This document shows positions 12,678 through 13,252 of a stretch of 13,252 nucleotides of DNA, piece by piece; position 1 is the stretch's first letter; each line of letters opens with the position of its first letter. Where the stretch lies: NCBI GenBank assembly GCA_038223055.1, contig JBBRHF010000127.1, positions 1 through 13,252 of the forward strand, given 5' to 3'. The position numbers and the translations under genes are program-made. This stretch comes from JBBRHF01 sp038223055. Lineage in GTDB: Bacteria > Actinomycetota > Actinomycetes > JACCUZ01. Under the pieces are notes generated by a model. That model was not told the origin of the DNA and did not search any database. It saw only the letters and a list, made by a program, of their open reading frames with translations.

Positions 12678-13252
12678 CTACTTGGCCGTCGTTTTCCCCG
12701 GTTCGTCACCCCAGAGCAGTCCTCCGACGCGGGCCGCGATATCGCGGCGAATCGGGTCGGCCATATGCGCGTAATGCTGTGCCATGGCGGGGTTGGACCA
12801 GCCCATCACTCCCATCATCGTCCGCTCGCTGACCCCGAGCAGGAGGAGGACCGTCGCAGCTGTGTGGCGCGCGTCATGGAGCCGGCCGTCGCGGACGCCG
12901 GCATCCTTGAGGAGTCTCTTCCACTGCCCCCAGTCACTTCGCGGGTTGAGTGGGGCCCCGGTCTTCGTGGCGAAGACCCAGTCGCCGTCTTCCCACTCCG
13001 TCCCTGCGTGGAGCCGCTCCTCGTTCTGCTTGGCGCGGTGTTCCTTGAGGAGAACGCAGAGGGAATCCGGTAGGCCCACGTATCGGCGTCCCGCGCGGGA
13101 CTTTGTGCTGTCGGTCTCCGGTCGTGTCTGGATGCGTTGAGGGCAGTGGCCGGCGTACTTTCGATCGCACCTGCCTGCGCATCCATGCTCGTATTGCGGT
13201 CGCAACCGGCCACGGCGGATTGCCAGCGTCTGAGTCTCGAAGTCGACGTCAG
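12678..13252 (-). CDS. int: Tyrosine recombinase/integrase, C-terminal catalytic part (5' end outside window)
   Basis: The frame is open from the stop (complement of 12678-12680) to the right edge: about 190 residues of the catalytic domain, starting DVDFETQTLAIRRGRLRPQ and so just after the expected first catalytic Arg, which lies outside. Visible active-site elements: Lys in STKSRAGRRYVGLPD, His-x-x-Arg in RLHDARHTAAT (His 12876-12878, Arg 12867-12869), Trp in place of the third His (GWSNPAMAQHY), and the nucleophile Tyr (12772-12774). A Cys/His-rich insert (EHGCAGRC...AGHC, about 13135-13195) and the KEHRAKQNEE / EDGDWVFATKTGAPLNPRSDW stretch match integrases of actinobacterial integrative elements and phages. 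The gene points towards tRNA-Ser, its likely target. The TTG at 13205 is not a real start. It appears intact within the window; whether it is active depends on the missing part. Confidence 0.92.
   Translation of the reverse strand, partial: DVDFETQTLAIRRGRLRPQYEHGCAGRCDRKYAGHCPQRIQTRPETDSTKSRAGRRYVGLPDSLCVLLKEHRAKQNEERLHAGTEWEDGDWVFATKTGAPLNPRSDWGQWKRLLKDAGVRDGRLHDARHTAATVLLLLGVSERTMMGVMGWSNPAMAQHYAHMADPIRRDIAARVGGLLWGDEPGKTTAK

Noticed and set aside
12180..13073. Forward open frame of nearly 300 codons across the tRNA-integrase junction
   Set aside because: It starts inside the tRNA gene and its second half is the complement of the integrase catalytic domain. No ribosome site or known family was seen.
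12678..13205. Integrase gene as a short complete ORF starting at TTG 13205
   Set aside because: The frame continues open to the window edge with family-like residues (DVDFETQTLAIRRGR), so this is the end of a longer gene cut by the window and not a truncated gene.

Overview
This window comes from the chromosome of a high-G+C actinobacterium. The clues are G/C-dominated third codon positions, frequent GTG starts, a three-gene proton-translocating transhydrogenase operon, and the neighbourhood upp / tRNA-adenosine-deaminase-associated proteins / tadA / tRNA-Ser, which I recall from Nocardioidaceae- and Streptomyces-type genomes. The genus cannot be read from the sequence alone.

Layout. Positions 1-114 probably hold the tail of an upstream gene, ending in a 14-bp tandem repeat. 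A HAD phosphatase follows (136-837). Then come three redox genes on the same strand: a LigB/DODA-type extradiol dioxygenase with a repetitive N-terminal extension (930-1844), a nitroreductase-family flavoprotein (1929-2510) and an FAD-dependent amine-oxidase-type oxidoreductase (2574-3815). Next is the tightly coupled pntAA-pntAB-pntB operon (3859-6721), which links NADH, NADPH and the proton gradient. After a 198-bp gap lies a large secreted metzincin protease (6920-9772). It carries a PPC-like domain, two putative Ig domains and a C-terminal domain of the secreted GmrSD_C/DUF1524 HNH-nuclease type whose expected catalytic residues are missing. upp (uracil salvage) runs convergently on the minus strand (9819-10457). 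Divergent from it are two tandem, strongly diverged deaminase-associated proteins (10618-11124, 11167-11601), tadA (11655-12128) and tRNA-Ser(CGA) with an encoded CCA (12139-12228).

The right end looks like the edge of an integrated mobile element. About 450 bp of apparently non-coding DNA after the tRNA holds hairpins and an 11/12-identical direct repeat. It is followed by the catalytic half of a tyrosine recombinase (minus strand, cut by the window end) transcribed towards the tRNA. The tRNA-Ser 3' end is the likely attachment site.

A recurring oddity is short G+C-rich tandem repeats of 14 to 18 bp, each with a different unit, at or near gene starts (66-121, 948-1055, 1850-1890, 10474-10522) and inside the protease linker (7232-7375). 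The least ordinary items are the protease with a dead-looking nuclease domain, the paired deaminase-associated paralogues, and the tRNA-Ser/integrase junction.
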